The notes beneath the pieces were generated by a model, which did not search any database, was not told the DNA's origin, and saw nothing but the letters and a program-made list of their open reading frames with translations. 64,000 bases of DNA from an uncultured Pelagibacteraceae bacterium (GTDB lineage Bacteria > Pseudomonadota > Alphaproteobacteria > Pelagibacterales > Pelagibacteraceae): positions 45,067 to 109,066 of the forward strand of contig CACJGL010000002.1 of assembly GCA_902592965.1 (NCBI GenBank). The letters are read 5' to 3'. The number at the start of each line of letters is the position of its first letter. The first letter of the stretch is position 1. Shown here piece by piece: positions 25,980 through 35,190 of the stretch. Position numbers and translations under genes: made by a program.

Positions 25980-27170
25980 ATGAAAAAATTACTAATAGGT
26001 ATATTCGTGTTTATCTTAAGCTTTACTTCAAAAGCTTTTTCAGATGGGCATGGAATTAAAATGGGTATTATTTTAGGATTTACTGGTCCTATTGAAACCC
26101 TTACACCTGCAATGGCTGCTTCTGCTGAACTTGCTTTTAAAGAAGCTTCAGACTCAGGTTTATTACTAGGTGGAAAAAAAATTTCTGTAGAAAGAGCTGA
26201 CTCAACATGTGTTGATTCTGCTGCTGCTACAACTGCTGCTGAAGGTTTAGTTTCAGGTGGTGTTGTTGCTATTATGGGTGCTGATTGTTCTGGTGTTACA
26301 GGTGCAATAGCAACTAATGTTGCCGTGCCAAATGGTGTTGTTATGATTTCACCATCAGCTACATCTCCAGGATTAACCGATCTTAATGATAATGGTTATT
26401 TCTTCAGAACTGCTCCATCAGATGCTAGAGGGGGACAAGTCTTAGCGGATATTACAAAGGACAGAAAAGTTAAATCATTAGCTGTAACTCATACTAACAA
26501 TGACTACGGAAAAGGTTTAGCTGATGTTTATGTAGCTGCAGTTAAAGCTCATGGTATTAAAGTGACAGCTGTTACAGCACACGAAGAAGGTAAAGGTGAC
26601 TATGGTGCAGAAGTAGCGACACTTGCAGCAGCAGGTGGAGATGCTCTTGCTGTTTTAGGTTACTTAGATCAAGCTGGTGGTAGTATTATTCAAGGATCAT
26701 TAGACTCTGGATCATTTGATACTTTTGTTCTTTCAGATGGAATGATTGGTGACTCTCTTACTGACAGATTTGGAAAAGATTTAAATAAATCATTTGGATC
26801 TTTACCAGGATCAATGGGTAAAGGTGCTGGTATATTTAAAGAAGTTGCTAGTGCTGGTGGTATTGACTCATCAGGTCCTTACACAGGTGAAAGTTATGAT
26901 GCTGCAGCCTTGATCACCCTTGCAATGCAAGCTGGTGGAAAAGCTGACAGAATGACTGTTCAAAAAAATGTAATGTCAGTAGCCAATGCTCCTGGAACAA
27001 AAATTTATCCAGGTGAATTAAAGAAAGCACTTGATTTATTAGCTAAAGGTAAAGCGGTAAACTATGAAGGTGCTACAGCTGTTGAATTTACAGATGTTGG
27101 TGAAGCTTTTGGATCTTTTATTGAAAAAGAAATAAAAAGTGGAAAGTTTAAAGACAAAAAGCAAAGATAA
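25980..27170 (+). CDS. Periplasmic Liv-type (branched-chain amino acid/amide) binding protein 1
   Basis: A 396-residue periplasmic binding protein of the Leu/Ile/Val type I fold. A signal peptide covers roughly residues 1-21; the mature protein begins near DGHGIKMGIILGFTGP. Conserved DCSGVTGAI and SPSATSPGLT motifs around the ligand site follow. It has a good ribosome binding site, consistent with high expression. It faces the Liv permease operon at 27206-31146 and probably feeds it. The family also binds amides, urea and other ligands, so the substrate is open. Transcription ends at a strong terminator. Confidence 0.88.
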   Translation: MKKLLIGIFVFILSFTSKAFSDGHGIKMGIILGFTGPIETLTPAMAASAELAFKEASDSGLLLGGKKISVERADSTCVDSAAATTAAEGLVSGGVVAIMGADCSGVTGAIATNVAVPNGVVMISPSATSPGLTDLNDNGYFFRTAPSDARGGQVLADITKDRKVKSLAVTHTNNDYGKGLADVYVAAVKAHGIKVTAVTAHEEGKGDYGAEVATLAAAGGDALAVLGYLDQAGGSIIQGSLDSGSFDTFVLSDGMIGDSLTDRFGKDLNKSFGSLPGSMGKGAGIFKEVASAGGIDSSGPYTGESYDAAALITLAMQAGGKADRMTVQKNVMSVANAPGTKIYPGELKKALDLLAKGKAVNYEGATAVEFTDVGEAFGSFIEKEIKSGKFKDKKQR

Positions 27171-27179
27171 TTAGAAATT

Positions 27180-27207
27180 AAAACCCCAGTTTCTTAACTG
27201 GGGTTTT
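27180..27207. terminator. Bidirectional intrinsic terminator
   Basis: A 12-base perfect stem (AAAACCCCAGTT with AACTGGGGTTTT) with a 4-base loop lies between the convergent binding protein and Liv permease operon. Flanking A and T on both sides allow use in both directions. Confidence 0.9.
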
Positions 27208-27274
27208 AAAATAAATATTTGTCAGATAAATAAAATATTAATCCTAAAACAATACCTAATAAAATATAATACAT
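27206..27274 (-). CDS. 22-residue single-helix membrane peptide after LivM
   Basis: A tiny reading frame whose ATG overlaps the LivM stop (TAATG) and whose stop falls in the terminator stem. The peptide is strongly hydrophobic, with LLGIVLGLIFYL flanked by tyrosines and ending DKYLF, so it would form one short membrane helix. It could assist the Liv permease. Tight coupling is the main support; chance cannot be excluded for so short a frame. Confidence 0.4.
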   Translation of the reverse strand: MYYILLGIVLGLIFYLSDKYLF

Positions 27275-28644
27275 TATTGTTTAATAATTTTTTCTGGAAT
27301 AATTCCTTGTGGTCTATAACGCATTATTAAAAGTAAACCAATTCCTATGACTAAGAATCTAAAATATGGGGCACTTTCAATTAAGTGAACTCTCATTGCA
27401 TTAGTTTCTGGAAGGTGGGATGTAAACAAATTAATTAAAAATAATGCAATAGGAGCAGCTTCGACCCATAAAAACCAAACTACAAATCCCCCCAATATTG
27501 CTCCAAAATTATTTCCTGTTCCACCTACTATAACCATAACCCAAATTACAAAAGTATATCTCATAGGTCTATAGCTACCTGGTGTAAATAAACCGTCATT
27601 TGTAACCATCATAGCTCCAGCTAAGCCAACAATTGCAGATCCCAAAATAAAAATAAGAAGATGCTCTTTAACAATATTTTTACCCATTGCACTTGCCGCC
27701 TCTTCATTATCTCTTATAGCTCTCATTTTCCTTCCCCAAGGTGAATAGAGGGCTTTCTGAGTCACAATTAACAAGATAATAACAACAGTAAGAAATAAAC
27801 CTGTAAAACATAATTTTACATAAACCGATGAAGCATCAATAACCATTTGATTTAGAGCTTCTTGCTTATCAGAAATTGAATTAATTAAATTTAATTTTGA
27901 TGAATTAAATTTTGTAACTAAATTTATAAACCATTCTGAAGTTTGTAGATCTATTTCGTATGGTGCTGGTCTTTTTAATCCTATTACATTTTTTACACCT
28001 CTTGCCAACCATTCCTCATGTTTAATAATTGAAACGATAATCTCTGCTATTAATAATGTTGCAATAGCTAAGTAATCTGCACGAAGACCTAATGCGATTT
28101 TTCCTATGACAAATGCTAAACTGCCAGCCAAAAGCGCACCGACAATCCAGGAAAATAAAACGGGCAATCCCATGCCACCGAGAAATCCTGTCCTTGCTGG
28201 ATCAACTGACTCGATCGCCTCTATTCCTGGTGCAGCAGTTACTCTTAATAAAATTATCCCACCTAAAATTACAGACGCTACTGTGTAATTTCTTAATTTA
28301 GATTTATCAAATCTGTTAAGTATAAATTTAACTACAAAAATAATTGCAACAATTATCCATATACAAGCTAAAATATTTAAACCTCCAACTTGCCAAGCTT
28401 TTTTGACTGGTTCAACTGAAACTAAGACTACAGCTAATCCTCCTAATGCTGTATATCCCATTATCCCAAAATTAATTAATCCAGCATAACCCCATTGTAT
28501 ATTTGCCCCAATTGTCATAACTGCGGAAATTAAACAATAATTTAAAATAGTTAATGCAATAGACCAGGATTGAAATATCCCAACCAAAATTATTAAAAAT
28601 ATCATGATTGAGTATGCAGCAATGACATTTTTATAATTCCTCAT
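27274..28644 (-). CDS. livM: Liv-type ABC permease LivM, system 1, enlarged
   Basis: A 456-residue inner-membrane permease of the LivM family, roughly 100 residues longer than system 2's LivM in this window. The core signs are NIQWGYAGLINFGIMGYTALGG near residue 47 (in part), GLRADYLAIATLLIAEI, and RAIRDNEEAASAMG. The extra length lies in an added hydrophobic segment at about 90-150 and a soluble loop at about 225-275. It overlaps the LivH gene by four bases and is the penultimate gene of the operon. It forms the channel with LivH. Confidence 0.9.
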   Translation of the reverse strand: MRNYKNVIAAYSIMIFLIILVGIFQSWSIALTILNYCLISAVMTIGANIQWGYAGLINFGIMGYTALGGLAVVLVSVEPVKKAWQVGGLNILACIWIIVAIIFVVKFILNRFDKSKLRNYTVASVILGGIILLRVTAAPGIEAIESVDPARTGFLGGMGLPVLFSWIVGALLAGSLAFVIGKIALGLRADYLAIATLLIAEIIVSIIKHEEWLARGVKNVIGLKRPAPYEIDLQTSEWFINLVTKFNSSKLNLINSISDKQEALNQMVIDASSVYVKLCFTGLFLTVVIILLIVTQKALYSPWGRKMRAIRDNEEAASAMGKNIVKEHLLIFILGSAIVGLAGAMMVTNDGLFTPGSYRPMRYTFVIWVMVIVGGTGNNFGAILGGFVVWFLWVEAAPIALFLINLFTSHLPETNAMRVHLIESAPYFRFLVIGIGLLLIMRYRPQGIIPEKIIKQ

Positions 28645-29651
28645 ATTACTTTTCCTTTAAAGATGCCTGACGGCCTTATTAATAAAACAATTACTAAGAT
28701 TGAGAATGAAACTGCAAACTTGTAATCTGTCGATAGTAACTGAAGTAAAGAGTCTGGCTCAAGATGTTCAGGTAATAGATATGAAATAAATCTTTTGTAT
28801 GCGTAAGTTACAAATATTTCTGCAAAAGCTATAACGTATCCACCTAGGAAGGCTCCAAATGGATTTCCGATTCCTCCAACAATTGCTGCGGCGAATATTG
28901 GAAGCATATTATTAAAATAAACAAAAGGTCTATAACTTTTATCTAAACCGTATAATACTCCACCAATAGTAGCCAAAATTCCTGCGATGACCCATGTTAT
29001 CAAAACAACTCTCTTAGGATCTATACCAGACAATAATGCTAAATCTTCATTATCTGAATAAGCTCTCATACTTGTTCCAGTTTTAGTTCTATTTAAAAAC
29101 CAAAACATTATTGAAACAACAATTAAGGTTACGATTATTGTTATTGCTTGTGTTGATTTTAAGGTTATACCTTCTGCAAGACCAGTCATTTCTTTAAATT
29201 CTGTTGCTTTAATTATAAATTTTTCACCATCTAAAAATCTTCTGTCAGATGGTCCAATGATTATTCTAATTAAGGCTTGAGTGACAAACATTACCCCTAC
29301 ACTAACCATTGCAAATTGAACAGGAGGACTTTTTTTTATCCTGTAATAACTGAAAACAAATTTGTCTATGATTAACATATATAAAATCATCATTAATATG
29401 GCAAAAGGAATTGTCAAAAGTGCTGTTGGTAAAACACCTAATCCAAAACCTAAGGACTGAAAATAATATGTTAGAATAACTGCGAACATTGTTCCAAAAG
29501 ACATCATGTCTCCTGTTGCAAAATTAGCAAATCTTAAAACTGCGTAAATTAAAGTAACAAAAATAGCACCTAAAGCTAATTGTGAACCATAAGCTAAGGC
29601 TGGTATCACTGTGAAATTAAAAAGTACAATTATTGCATTTAAGAAATCCAT
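28641..29651 (-). CDS. livH: Liv-type ABC permease LivH, system 1
   Basis: A 336-residue inner-membrane permease of the LivH family with about eight to nine helices. Typical features are LRFANFATGDMMSFG in the first helix pair, RAYSDNEDLALLSGIDPKRV in the cytoplasmic loop that contacts the ATPases, and AAAIVGGIGNPFGAFLGG. It pairs with LivM. It overlaps both neighbours by 1-4 bases, so the four ABC genes are probably translated together. Confidence 0.92.
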   Translation of the reverse strand: MDFLNAIIVLFNFTVIPALAYGSQLALGAIFVTLIYAVLRFANFATGDMMSFGTMFAVILTYYFQSLGFGLGVLPTALLTIPFAILMMILYMLIIDKFVFSYYRIKKSPPVQFAMVSVGVMFVTQALIRIIIGPSDRRFLDGEKFIIKATEFKEMTGLAEGITLKSTQAITIIVTLIVVSIMFWFLNRTKTGTSMRAYSDNEDLALLSGIDPKRVVLITWVIAGILATIGGVLYGLDKSYRPFVYFNNMLPIFAAAIVGGIGNPFGAFLGGYVIAFAEIFVTYAYKRFISYLLPEHLEPDSLLQLLSTDYKFAVSFSILVIVLLIRPSGIFKGKVI

Positions 29652-30358
29652 TATGCTCCCAAAAATGATCTACGAACCTCAGGATCCTCAAGTAAATCAT
29701 TACCGGATCCCTCAAATTTATTTTGACCTGTTACCAATACATAGCCTCGGTCTGAAATACTTAATGCTTGCTTTGCGTTTTGCTCAACCATAATAACAGC
29801 AACATTTGTTTTTTTAACTTTTATTATATGTTCAAACAATTCATCCATTACAATTGGAGAAACTCCAGCTGTGGGCTCATCTAACATAAGAACTGATGGA
29901 TCACTCATTAAAGCTCTTCCAAGCGCGACTTGCTGACGTTGTCCACCAGATAATTGTCCGACGACTTGGGATTTTTTTTCACTCAAAATCGGAAATAAAC
30001 TATAAATACTCTCAATTTTATTTTCTAAACTCCCTTCTGTCAAAAAGCCACCGATCTCTAAATTTTCTCTAACAGTTAATTCTGCAAATACATTTCTTGT
30101 TTGTGGAACGAATGAAATACCCTTTTTTACTCGATCTTGAGGATTAATTTTTGAAATATCTTCACCATTCAAAGTTATAGATCCTGATTTTAATTTTAGT
30201 AATCCAAGCATCGCTTTCATGGCTGTTGATTTGCCAGCACCATTGGGACCTAGAATAGCTACTATCTCTCCTCTATTGGCAGTTATAGAACATGAACTAA
30301 TAATATCAGGGCCATCCCCATAACCTGCAGTCATTTTTGCTCCTTCAAAGTATGCCAT
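29651..30358 (-). CDS. livF: Liv-type ABC ATPase LivF, system 1
   Basis: A 235-residue ATPase of the LivF family. Walker A is GPNGAGKST, the signature LSGGQRQQVALGRAL, Walker B VLMLDEPTAG, and the C-terminus ends near EVRRSFLGA as in this family. It forms a heterodimer with the LivG product encoded upstream and drives uptake through LivHM. Its first codon overlaps the LivG stop by one base. Confidence 0.92.
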   Translation of the reverse strand: MAYFEGAKMTAGYGDGPDIISSCSITANRGEIVAILGPNGAGKSTAMKAMLGLLKLKSGSITLNGEDISKINPQDRVKKGISFVPQTRNVFAELTVRENLEIGGFLTEGSLENKIESIYSLFPILSEKKSQVVGQLSGGQRQQVALGRALMSDPSVLMLDEPTAGVSPIVMDELFEHIIKVKKTNVAVIMVEQNAKQALSISDRGYVLVTGQNKFEGSGNDLLEDPEVRRSFLGA

Positions 30359-31146
30359 TAAATTTCTTTTTTTGTTAAGTTTGACTTTCCAAGATAGCTT
30401 TCAATTACTTTTTCATTTTTTTTGACTTCTTCAGATGTTCCTTCAAATAAAACTGAACCATCTGCCATTACTATTACTGGATCACACATTCTGCTTATAA
30501 AATCCATATCATGCTCTATCATACAAAAGGTGTAATTTTTTTCTTTATTCAATTTTAATATTGCGGTTCCTAGATCTTTTAAAAGTGTTCGATTAACTCC
30601 CGCTCCCACTTCATCAAGTAAAACCAATTTTGCATCAACCATCATAGTTCTTCCTAATTCTAATAATTTTTTTTGACCTCCAGAAAGATTTCCTGCCCTT
30701 TCATTAGCTAAATGAGTTAAATTAAGAAAATCTACAACCTCATAGGCTTTTTCTCTTATAACTTTTTCCTCTTTTTTAACTAGTCCAGGTTTAATAAGCG
30801 CATTTAATAAATTTTCTCCGCTTTGATTTGACGGCACCATCATTAAGTTTTCTAAAACTGTTAAGTTTGAAAATTCATGTGCAATCTGAAAGGTTCTTAA
30901 TAATCCTCTGCCAAACAACTCATGTGATGGTACATTGGTAATATTTTCATCATTAAATATTACATCTCCATCATTAGATTTTAAATTTCCAGCTATTAAA
31001 TTAAATAATGTTGTTTTTCCCGAACCGTTTGGGCCAATTATTCCAGTGATTGAACCCGATCTAATTTTTAATGAGCAATTTGATACTGCTGCTAGTCCTC
31101 CGAATAATTTTGTAAGATTATTTACCTTTAAGATATTTTCGGACAT
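30358..31146 (-). CDS. livG: Liv-type ABC ATPase LivG, system 1
   Basis: A 262-residue ATPase of the LivG family: Walker A GPNGSGKTT, signature LSGGQKKLLELGR, and the characteristic LLRTFQI stretch after Walker A. The Walker B region reads LVLLDEVGAGVN, with Val in place of the usual Pro. The H-loop lies in MIEHDMDFI. It begins one base after the stop of the ProC-like gene, which suggests that gene is transcribed as the operon leader. Confidence 0.92.
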   Translation of the reverse strand: MSENILKVNNLTKLFGGLAAVSNCSLKIRSGSITGIIGPNGSGKTTLFNLIAGNLKSNDGDVIFNDENITNVPSHELFGRGLLRTFQIAHEFSNLTVLENLMMVPSNQSGENLLNALIKPGLVKKEEKVIREKAYEVVDFLNLTHLANERAGNLSGGQKKLLELGRTMMVDAKLVLLDEVGAGVNRTLLKDLGTAILKLNKEKNYTFCMIEHDMDFISRMCDPVIVMADGSVLFEGTSEEVKKNEKVIESYLGKSNLTKKEI

Positions 31147-31147
31147 T

Positions 31148-31921
31148 TTATTTGCTTTTTTTTAATCTATTCAAGACGCTATTTGCTGTTTTATTGAGAG
31201 ATTTATAAAATCCAAGTTTTCTTAATTCTTTAACAGCTTGCTCATTTAAACCTTTTGGGGTTTGTGAATTTTTAACAAGTACTTTTAAATCTTTACTTGA
31301 ATTAATTTTTGCATCCTCAGATAAAGCAATAAATAACGAGGTAATATACTTTTGAGAGTCACTTCTATTAATTCCCTTTTTTACTAACCATTCACTCAGA
31401 GTTTGTAGTAATTCATAAAATGGTGCCATCATTGATGATGTTGACCAAAAATTTAGTGATAGGTTTTCATTTTTTATTTCAACAGATGTGCCAAGTTTAT
31501 TAAAAAAATTTCTAACTTGTTTATCTGGTGGAAAAATTGGCACTGGTCCTTTTCTAAGAGAAATTGGAGGCAAAGGAATTGCTCTAATAATCTTAGTTTT
31601 AACTTTAATATATTTTTTTAATTCAATCATTTTTATAGTTGATATAAAACTTATTATCGTTTGACCTTTTTTAAATTTTAGTTTTGGAAGAATAATTTTT
31701 CCAATCGTTGGCGTTACTGCTAAAAAAACCCAATTTGATTGATTTATAATATCCTGATTGTCAGTAGATATTTTTATCTTTTTACTTTTTCTTTTAAGTT
31801 CACTTGAAATTTTTGAATTTCTCTTTGAAACAATTATTTTATTAATTTTTAATTTTGATCCCAGTATTCCATTGATTACTGATTTTGAGATATGTCCTGT
31901 ACCAATAAATCCGATTTTCAT
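31148..31921 (-). CDS. Pyrroline-5-carboxylate reductase-like NAD(P)-binding protein
   Basis: A 257-residue protein with a ProC plan: Rossmann loop GFIGTGHISKSV at 4-15, then VFLAVTP, and a dimerisation domain after about residue 165. ProC reduces pyrroline-5-carboxylate to proline. The usual ProC C-terminal TPGGxT region is replaced by SQTPKGLNEQAV, so catalytic identity is not certain; related imine or keto-acid reductases exist. It sits between GlaH and LivG on the same strand, suggesting a role with the imported amino acid. Confidence 0.65.
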   Translation of the reverse strand: MKIGFIGTGHISKSVINGILGSKLKINKIIVSKRNSKISSELKRKSKKIKISTDNQDIINQSNWVFLAVTPTIGKIILPKLKFKKGQTIISFISTIKMIELKKYIKVKTKIIRAIPLPPISLRKGPVPIFPPDKQVRNFFNKLGTSVEIKNENLSLNFWSTSSMMAPFYELLQTLSEWLVKKGINRSDSQKYITSLFIALSEDAKINSSKDLKVLVKNSQTPKGLNEQAVKELRKLGFYKSLNKTANSVLNRLKKSK

Positions 31922-31954
31922 GATAAACTAAGTGATTATTATCACTAAAATTAA

Positions 31955-32875
31955 TTAATTAGTAAAAAAAGAACCTCTAATTCTTAGTAATTCTCTTGAT
32001 AATTTTTTATTTTCTACAAATGGTTTTCTACCATGAAGCCAGAAATAGTTATTTGCAACTACTGAAAAGCCAACTGGTAAAGGCATTACAATCTTTTTTT
32101 GACTTCCCTCTAAAGAGTCTGATAATTTTTGTAGAAATAGTCCTTGTTCCATATTTTTAGGCTCAGGAAATTGGTCTATGTAAGAAATTTGTGGCTTTCC
32201 ATTTTCGTCTTCTGAAAAAACAGGATGTTCTACTTTATAGTCAACATTTTTACTTTTTGGAGAACCCCATATAAAGTTTTGTTTTCCAACTTTATCATTA
32301 GTTAAACTATCTAAATGTTCCCAATCATCAAGGTGCAACATTGCAGTTTCTCCACCTTGTACATTTTCTTCCTCCATTTTTAACATTAATAACCAATCAG
32401 TTTTTTCTTTAACATAAGTTCCATCAGTATGAAGATCCATATTTGTATATGCTTTTCTTAGATATGAATCGCTATTGTCCTCATGTTTAACATGAAATCT
32501 TGCATAATATTTTCCAGCCATTGAGTCAAAATTTGGATTACCAAGTAAGTGTGTTACGGCTGTAGATAGTTTAATAAGAAAATTATTATCGATTTTTTTA
32601 GATTTATTTTTAGGTCCTATAATAAAACAACCTGTGTCTCTATCTCTTAATACAGAGTTTATAAATTTTCCTAGATTTCCACCTGTTGAATCGTCTAAAG
32701 ATTTTGCAAGTGTAAATCGAGTAAAAGGTTTATATTCAAGAGCTGTAATATCAAATTTTTTAAAAGGAAATATTAACTTATCTATAATTTCATCTTCAAT
32801 TTTAATATTTATTATTCTTTTGGAATAGTCACTAAATGAAATATCAAACCCTTGAATAGTATCTAAGCTATCCAT
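31955..32875 (-). CDS. glaH: Glutarate 2-hydroxylase, GlaH/CsiD family
   Basis: A 306-residue Fe(II)/2-oxoglutarate oxygenase closely following the E. coli CsiD plan. The stretches TAVTHLLGNPNFDSMAGKYYARF (in part), NSDSYLR, HTDGTYV, LHLDDWEHLD and FWLHGRKPF all fit. Iron ligands are His149, Asp151 and His281. GlaH turns glutarate into L-2-hydroxyglutarate, a step in lysine degradation. No L-2-hydroxyglutarate oxidase (LhgO) or GabT/GabD is in this window. It lies within a single-strand run of amino acid transport genes, which hints that lysine or a lysine product is imported. Confidence 0.88.
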   Translation of the reverse strand: MDSLDTIQGFDISFSDYSKRIINIKIEDEIIDKLIFPFKKFDITALEYKPFTRFTLAKSLDDSTGGNLGKFINSVLRDRDTGCFIIGPKNKSKKIDNNFLIKLSTAVTHLLGNPNFDSMAGKYYARFHVKHEDNSDSYLRKAYTNMDLHTDGTYVKEKTDWLLMLKMEEENVQGGETAMLHLDDWEHLDSLTNDKVGKQNFIWGSPKSKNVDYKVEHPVFSEDENGKPQISYIDQFPEPKNMEQGLFLQKLSDSLEGSQKKIVMPLPVGFSVVANNYFWLHGRKPFVENKKLSRELLRIRGSFFTN

Positions 32876-32880
32876 TATAA

Positions 32881-33387
32881 TTATTTATTACAAACCCCAA
32901 TTGAATTTGGTCCACATGTTTCACCATTGGTCCATGTAGCTCCAATTAAATTTGCTCCATCAAAATTAGCATTGGTCATATTTGATGAGGTAAAATTAGC
33001 TTCCATTAAATTTGCGTTTTGAAAATTCGCTTCAATTAATGTTGAGCCCATAAAATCAACTCTTGTCATATTTGCTCCTGTAAAATTAGCTTTTTCAAAA
33101 TTTCCACCAACTAGAGTTGACTCATATAAGTTAGCTCTTACAAATGTTGACTCTGGAAAAGTTCCAAATGACAAATTTGATGTCATCATAATACTTTTAT
33201 CAAAATTTACTTGTATAAAACTTGCAAATGATAAATTTGAGTTAGGCAAATAACTGCCTTGTAAATCTTGTCCATCTGAAAATCTACAGTTAGTATAATC
33301 AACTCCATCGGTTAAAGGATCATCACATGCTGCTTGTGAAATACCTGGTATTAAAACCAAGAACAATAGTAAAATAATTTTTTTCAT
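32881..33387 (-). CDS. Secreted pentapeptide-repeat protein
   Basis: A 168-residue protein with a signal peptide (about 1-19, ending in SQAA) and then about twenty pentapeptide repeats of the A(N/D)LXX type (for example ANFTG, ANLME, ANFDG), which fold as a right-handed beta-helix. Cysteines near both ends may form a disulfide in the periplasm. No function can be assigned; the repeat class is structural. It begins one base before the AzlD gene's end and stands between transport genes and glaH. Confidence 0.75.
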   Translation of the reverse strand: MKKIILLLFLVLIPGISQAACDDPLTDGVDYTNCRFSDGQDLQGSYLPNSNLSFASFIQVNFDKSIMMTSNLSFGTFPESTFVRANLYESTLVGGNFEKANFTGANMTRVDFMGSTLIEANFQNANLMEANFTSSNMTNANFDGANLIGATWTNGETCGPNSIGVCNK

Positions 33388-33714
33388 TTATATCGTAAAG
33401 CTACTTAATAAAAACATAATGATAGCAGAGAATAAAGTTGGGTAAACTAAATTATTTCTAGTTAATTTAAAAATTATTATTGCTAAAAGCACAACAATAA
33501 ATCTAGACAAATAATTACTGTCAGAAAGTGCGCCAGCTGGAAATATTATCATTCTAGAAATTAAAGCAGCCAATGTCGAATAGGCTAAATAATTAAACCA
33601 CCTATATATCTTAGTATTTTCATCTATTATTTCAGATGTAAAAGCTCCTAAAAACCTTGAAATATAAGTAGCTAAAGATGTAACAACTATTATTAGAACA
33701 ATATTAGCTGACAT
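33388..33714 (-). CDS. azlD: AzlD-family small subunit of amino acid exporter
   Basis: A 108-residue membrane protein with about four helices, matching AzlD (SATYISRFLGAF-like start, here TYISRFLGAF near residue 16). With AzlC it forms a two-part exporter for branched-chain amino acids in several bacteria. It overlaps azlC by 11 bases. Its presence inside an uptake locus suggests control of cytoplasmic amino acid levels. Confidence 0.82.
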   Translation of the reverse strand: MSANIVLIIVVTSLATYISRFLGAFTSEIIDENTKIYRWFNYLAYSTLAALISRMIIFPAGALSDSNYLSRFIVVLLAIIIFKLTRNNLVYPTLFSAIIMFLLSSFTI

Positions 33715-34408
33715 TTTTTTCTCCTATTACAAAAGCAACAGTTCCAGCTACAAATCCACCAATCAAAACACACCAATCAGGACTAATAAGATAAAATAAA
33801 GGTCCTAAGATAGCTCCTAAAATTATTGAAACATTTAACTGTATAGACTTCATTACCCCTATCATTGTGCAAGTAAAATAAATTGGATTAATTATAGCTA
33901 GTCCAATCATCATCTCTCTATTTAAGAAATCGGCTGAGTAATAACCTAAGATCGTTGAAAAAATTGCTATCAACCAAGTTGCAGTTCCAATTCCTATCCA
34001 AAAGTCGACTCTATATTTTTTTTCAATTTCTTTATAATTATTTTTAAGGATTAACCACGAAGATACCGCAACAAAATGGCATGAAAGATAATACTTCCAC
34101 CTTGATTGGCTTTGATGCTTTAATAATGGCATTAGAGATACAGTCATCGGATACAACCTTGCGTTCACCAACCAAACTGCAAAAAATAAATTAAGTAACG
34201 AAACTCCGATCAAAATCGACTCTGCCATTACAAGTGAACCAGGTAATGCATAAGTTAAAAAGGTAGAAAAAATACTTTCTTGAATTGTAAAACCTAAGTT
34301 TTTTAATAAAGCTCCAATTGCTAAAAAACTTAATCCAAGAGCAATTGCAGGGCTATCGAATTCTTTTGCACAAAGAATTCCTTTAAAAAAGTATTTTGAG
34401 TTAATCAT
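33704..34408 (-). CDS. azlC: AzlC-family large subunit of amino acid exporter
   Basis: A 234-residue inner-membrane protein with about seven helices and the AzlC signature (FFKGILCAKEF start, ALPGSLVMAES, NARLYPMTVSLMPLL, then a shorter HFVAVSSW). It is the large subunit of the AzlCD exporter. It begins inside the end of the LivF2 gene by four bases, so it is expected to be co-expressed with Liv system 2. Confidence 0.85.
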   Translation of the reverse strand: MINSKYFFKGILCAKEFDSPAIALGLSFLAIGALLKNLGFTIQESIFSTFLTYALPGSLVMAESILIGVSLLNLFFAVWLVNARLYPMTVSLMPLLKHQSQSRWKYYLSCHFVAVSSWLILKNNYKEIEKKYRVDFWIGIGTATWLIAIFSTILGYYSADFLNREMMIGLAIINPIYFTCTMIGVMKSIQLNVSIILGAILGPLFYLISPDWCVLIGGFVAGTVAFVIGEKNVS

Positions 34409-35190
34409 CCGCCTAGAAATAGACGTCCAACATCATCATTTTTCAGTAAATCATTACCTCTTCCAGCTATTGCCGTTTGGCCAGATACTAATACATATCC
34501 TATATCAGAAAACTCTAAACCTTTTTTGGCATTTTGCTCAACTAGAATAATTGTTTTCTTTTCATTTTTTTGTAGGTCACCTAAAATCTCAAATACCATA
34601 TCAATATATCTCGGCTCTAGTCCAATAGAAGGTTCATCAACCAAAAGAACAGAAGGTTTCATTACTAAAGCTCTTGATATTTCTAATAATCTTCTTTCAC
34701 CACCTGATAAAACTTTTGCTGGTTGATTTCTTCTATTTCTTAATCTTTCATATTTATCTAAAATTTTTTCTGCTTCTTGATATGAATCTTCTGTTTTATC
34801 TTTAATAAAACCACCCATTAATAAATTTTCCTCTACAGTCATATCTGGAAAAACTGAGTTATCTTGCAGGATATAAGCTATGCCAACTGTTTTTAATTTT
34901 TCAGCTGGAGTTAAATTTGTTATTTCTTTTCCATCAATTTCTATTTTACCTGAAAAAATATTTGTAAATCCATATATAGAATGAAGTATTGTTGATTTAC
35001 CTGCTCCATTAGGACCAATTAAACATAATGATTGTGCTTTGCTTACAAATAAATCAAAATTATGTAGAATCTCCATTTTACCATATCCAGCATTCAAATT
35101 TTTTATTGTTAAATGAATATCTTCAGAAGATAAGTTTTTTAAATCTTCTGCACCAGGTGCCTTTCCTAAAACTTCATATTGATTAGACAT
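34405..35190 (-). CDS. livF: Liv-type ABC ATPase LivF, system 2
   Basis: A 261-residue LivF-family ATPase with Walker A GPNGAGKST, signature LSGGERRLLEISRAL, Walker B VLLVDEPSIGL and the H-loop in VEQNAKKGL. An N-terminal extension of about 25 residues precedes the domain (MSNQYEVLGKAPG). It partners LivG2 and ends overlapping AzlC. It is clearly distinct in sequence from the LivF at 29651. Confidence 0.92.
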   Translation of the reverse strand: MSNQYEVLGKAPGAEDLKNLSSEDIHLTIKNLNAGYGKMEILHNFDLFVSKAQSLCLIGPNGAGKSTILHSIYGFTNIFSGKIEIDGKEITNLTPAEKLKTVGIAYILQDNSVFPDMTVEENLLMGGFIKDKTEDSYQEAEKILDKYERLRNRRNQPAKVLSGGERRLLEISRALVMKPSVLLVDEPSIGLEPRYIDMVFEILGDLQKNEKKTIILVEQNAKKGLEFSDIGYVLVSGQTAIAGRGNDLLKNDDVGRLFLGG

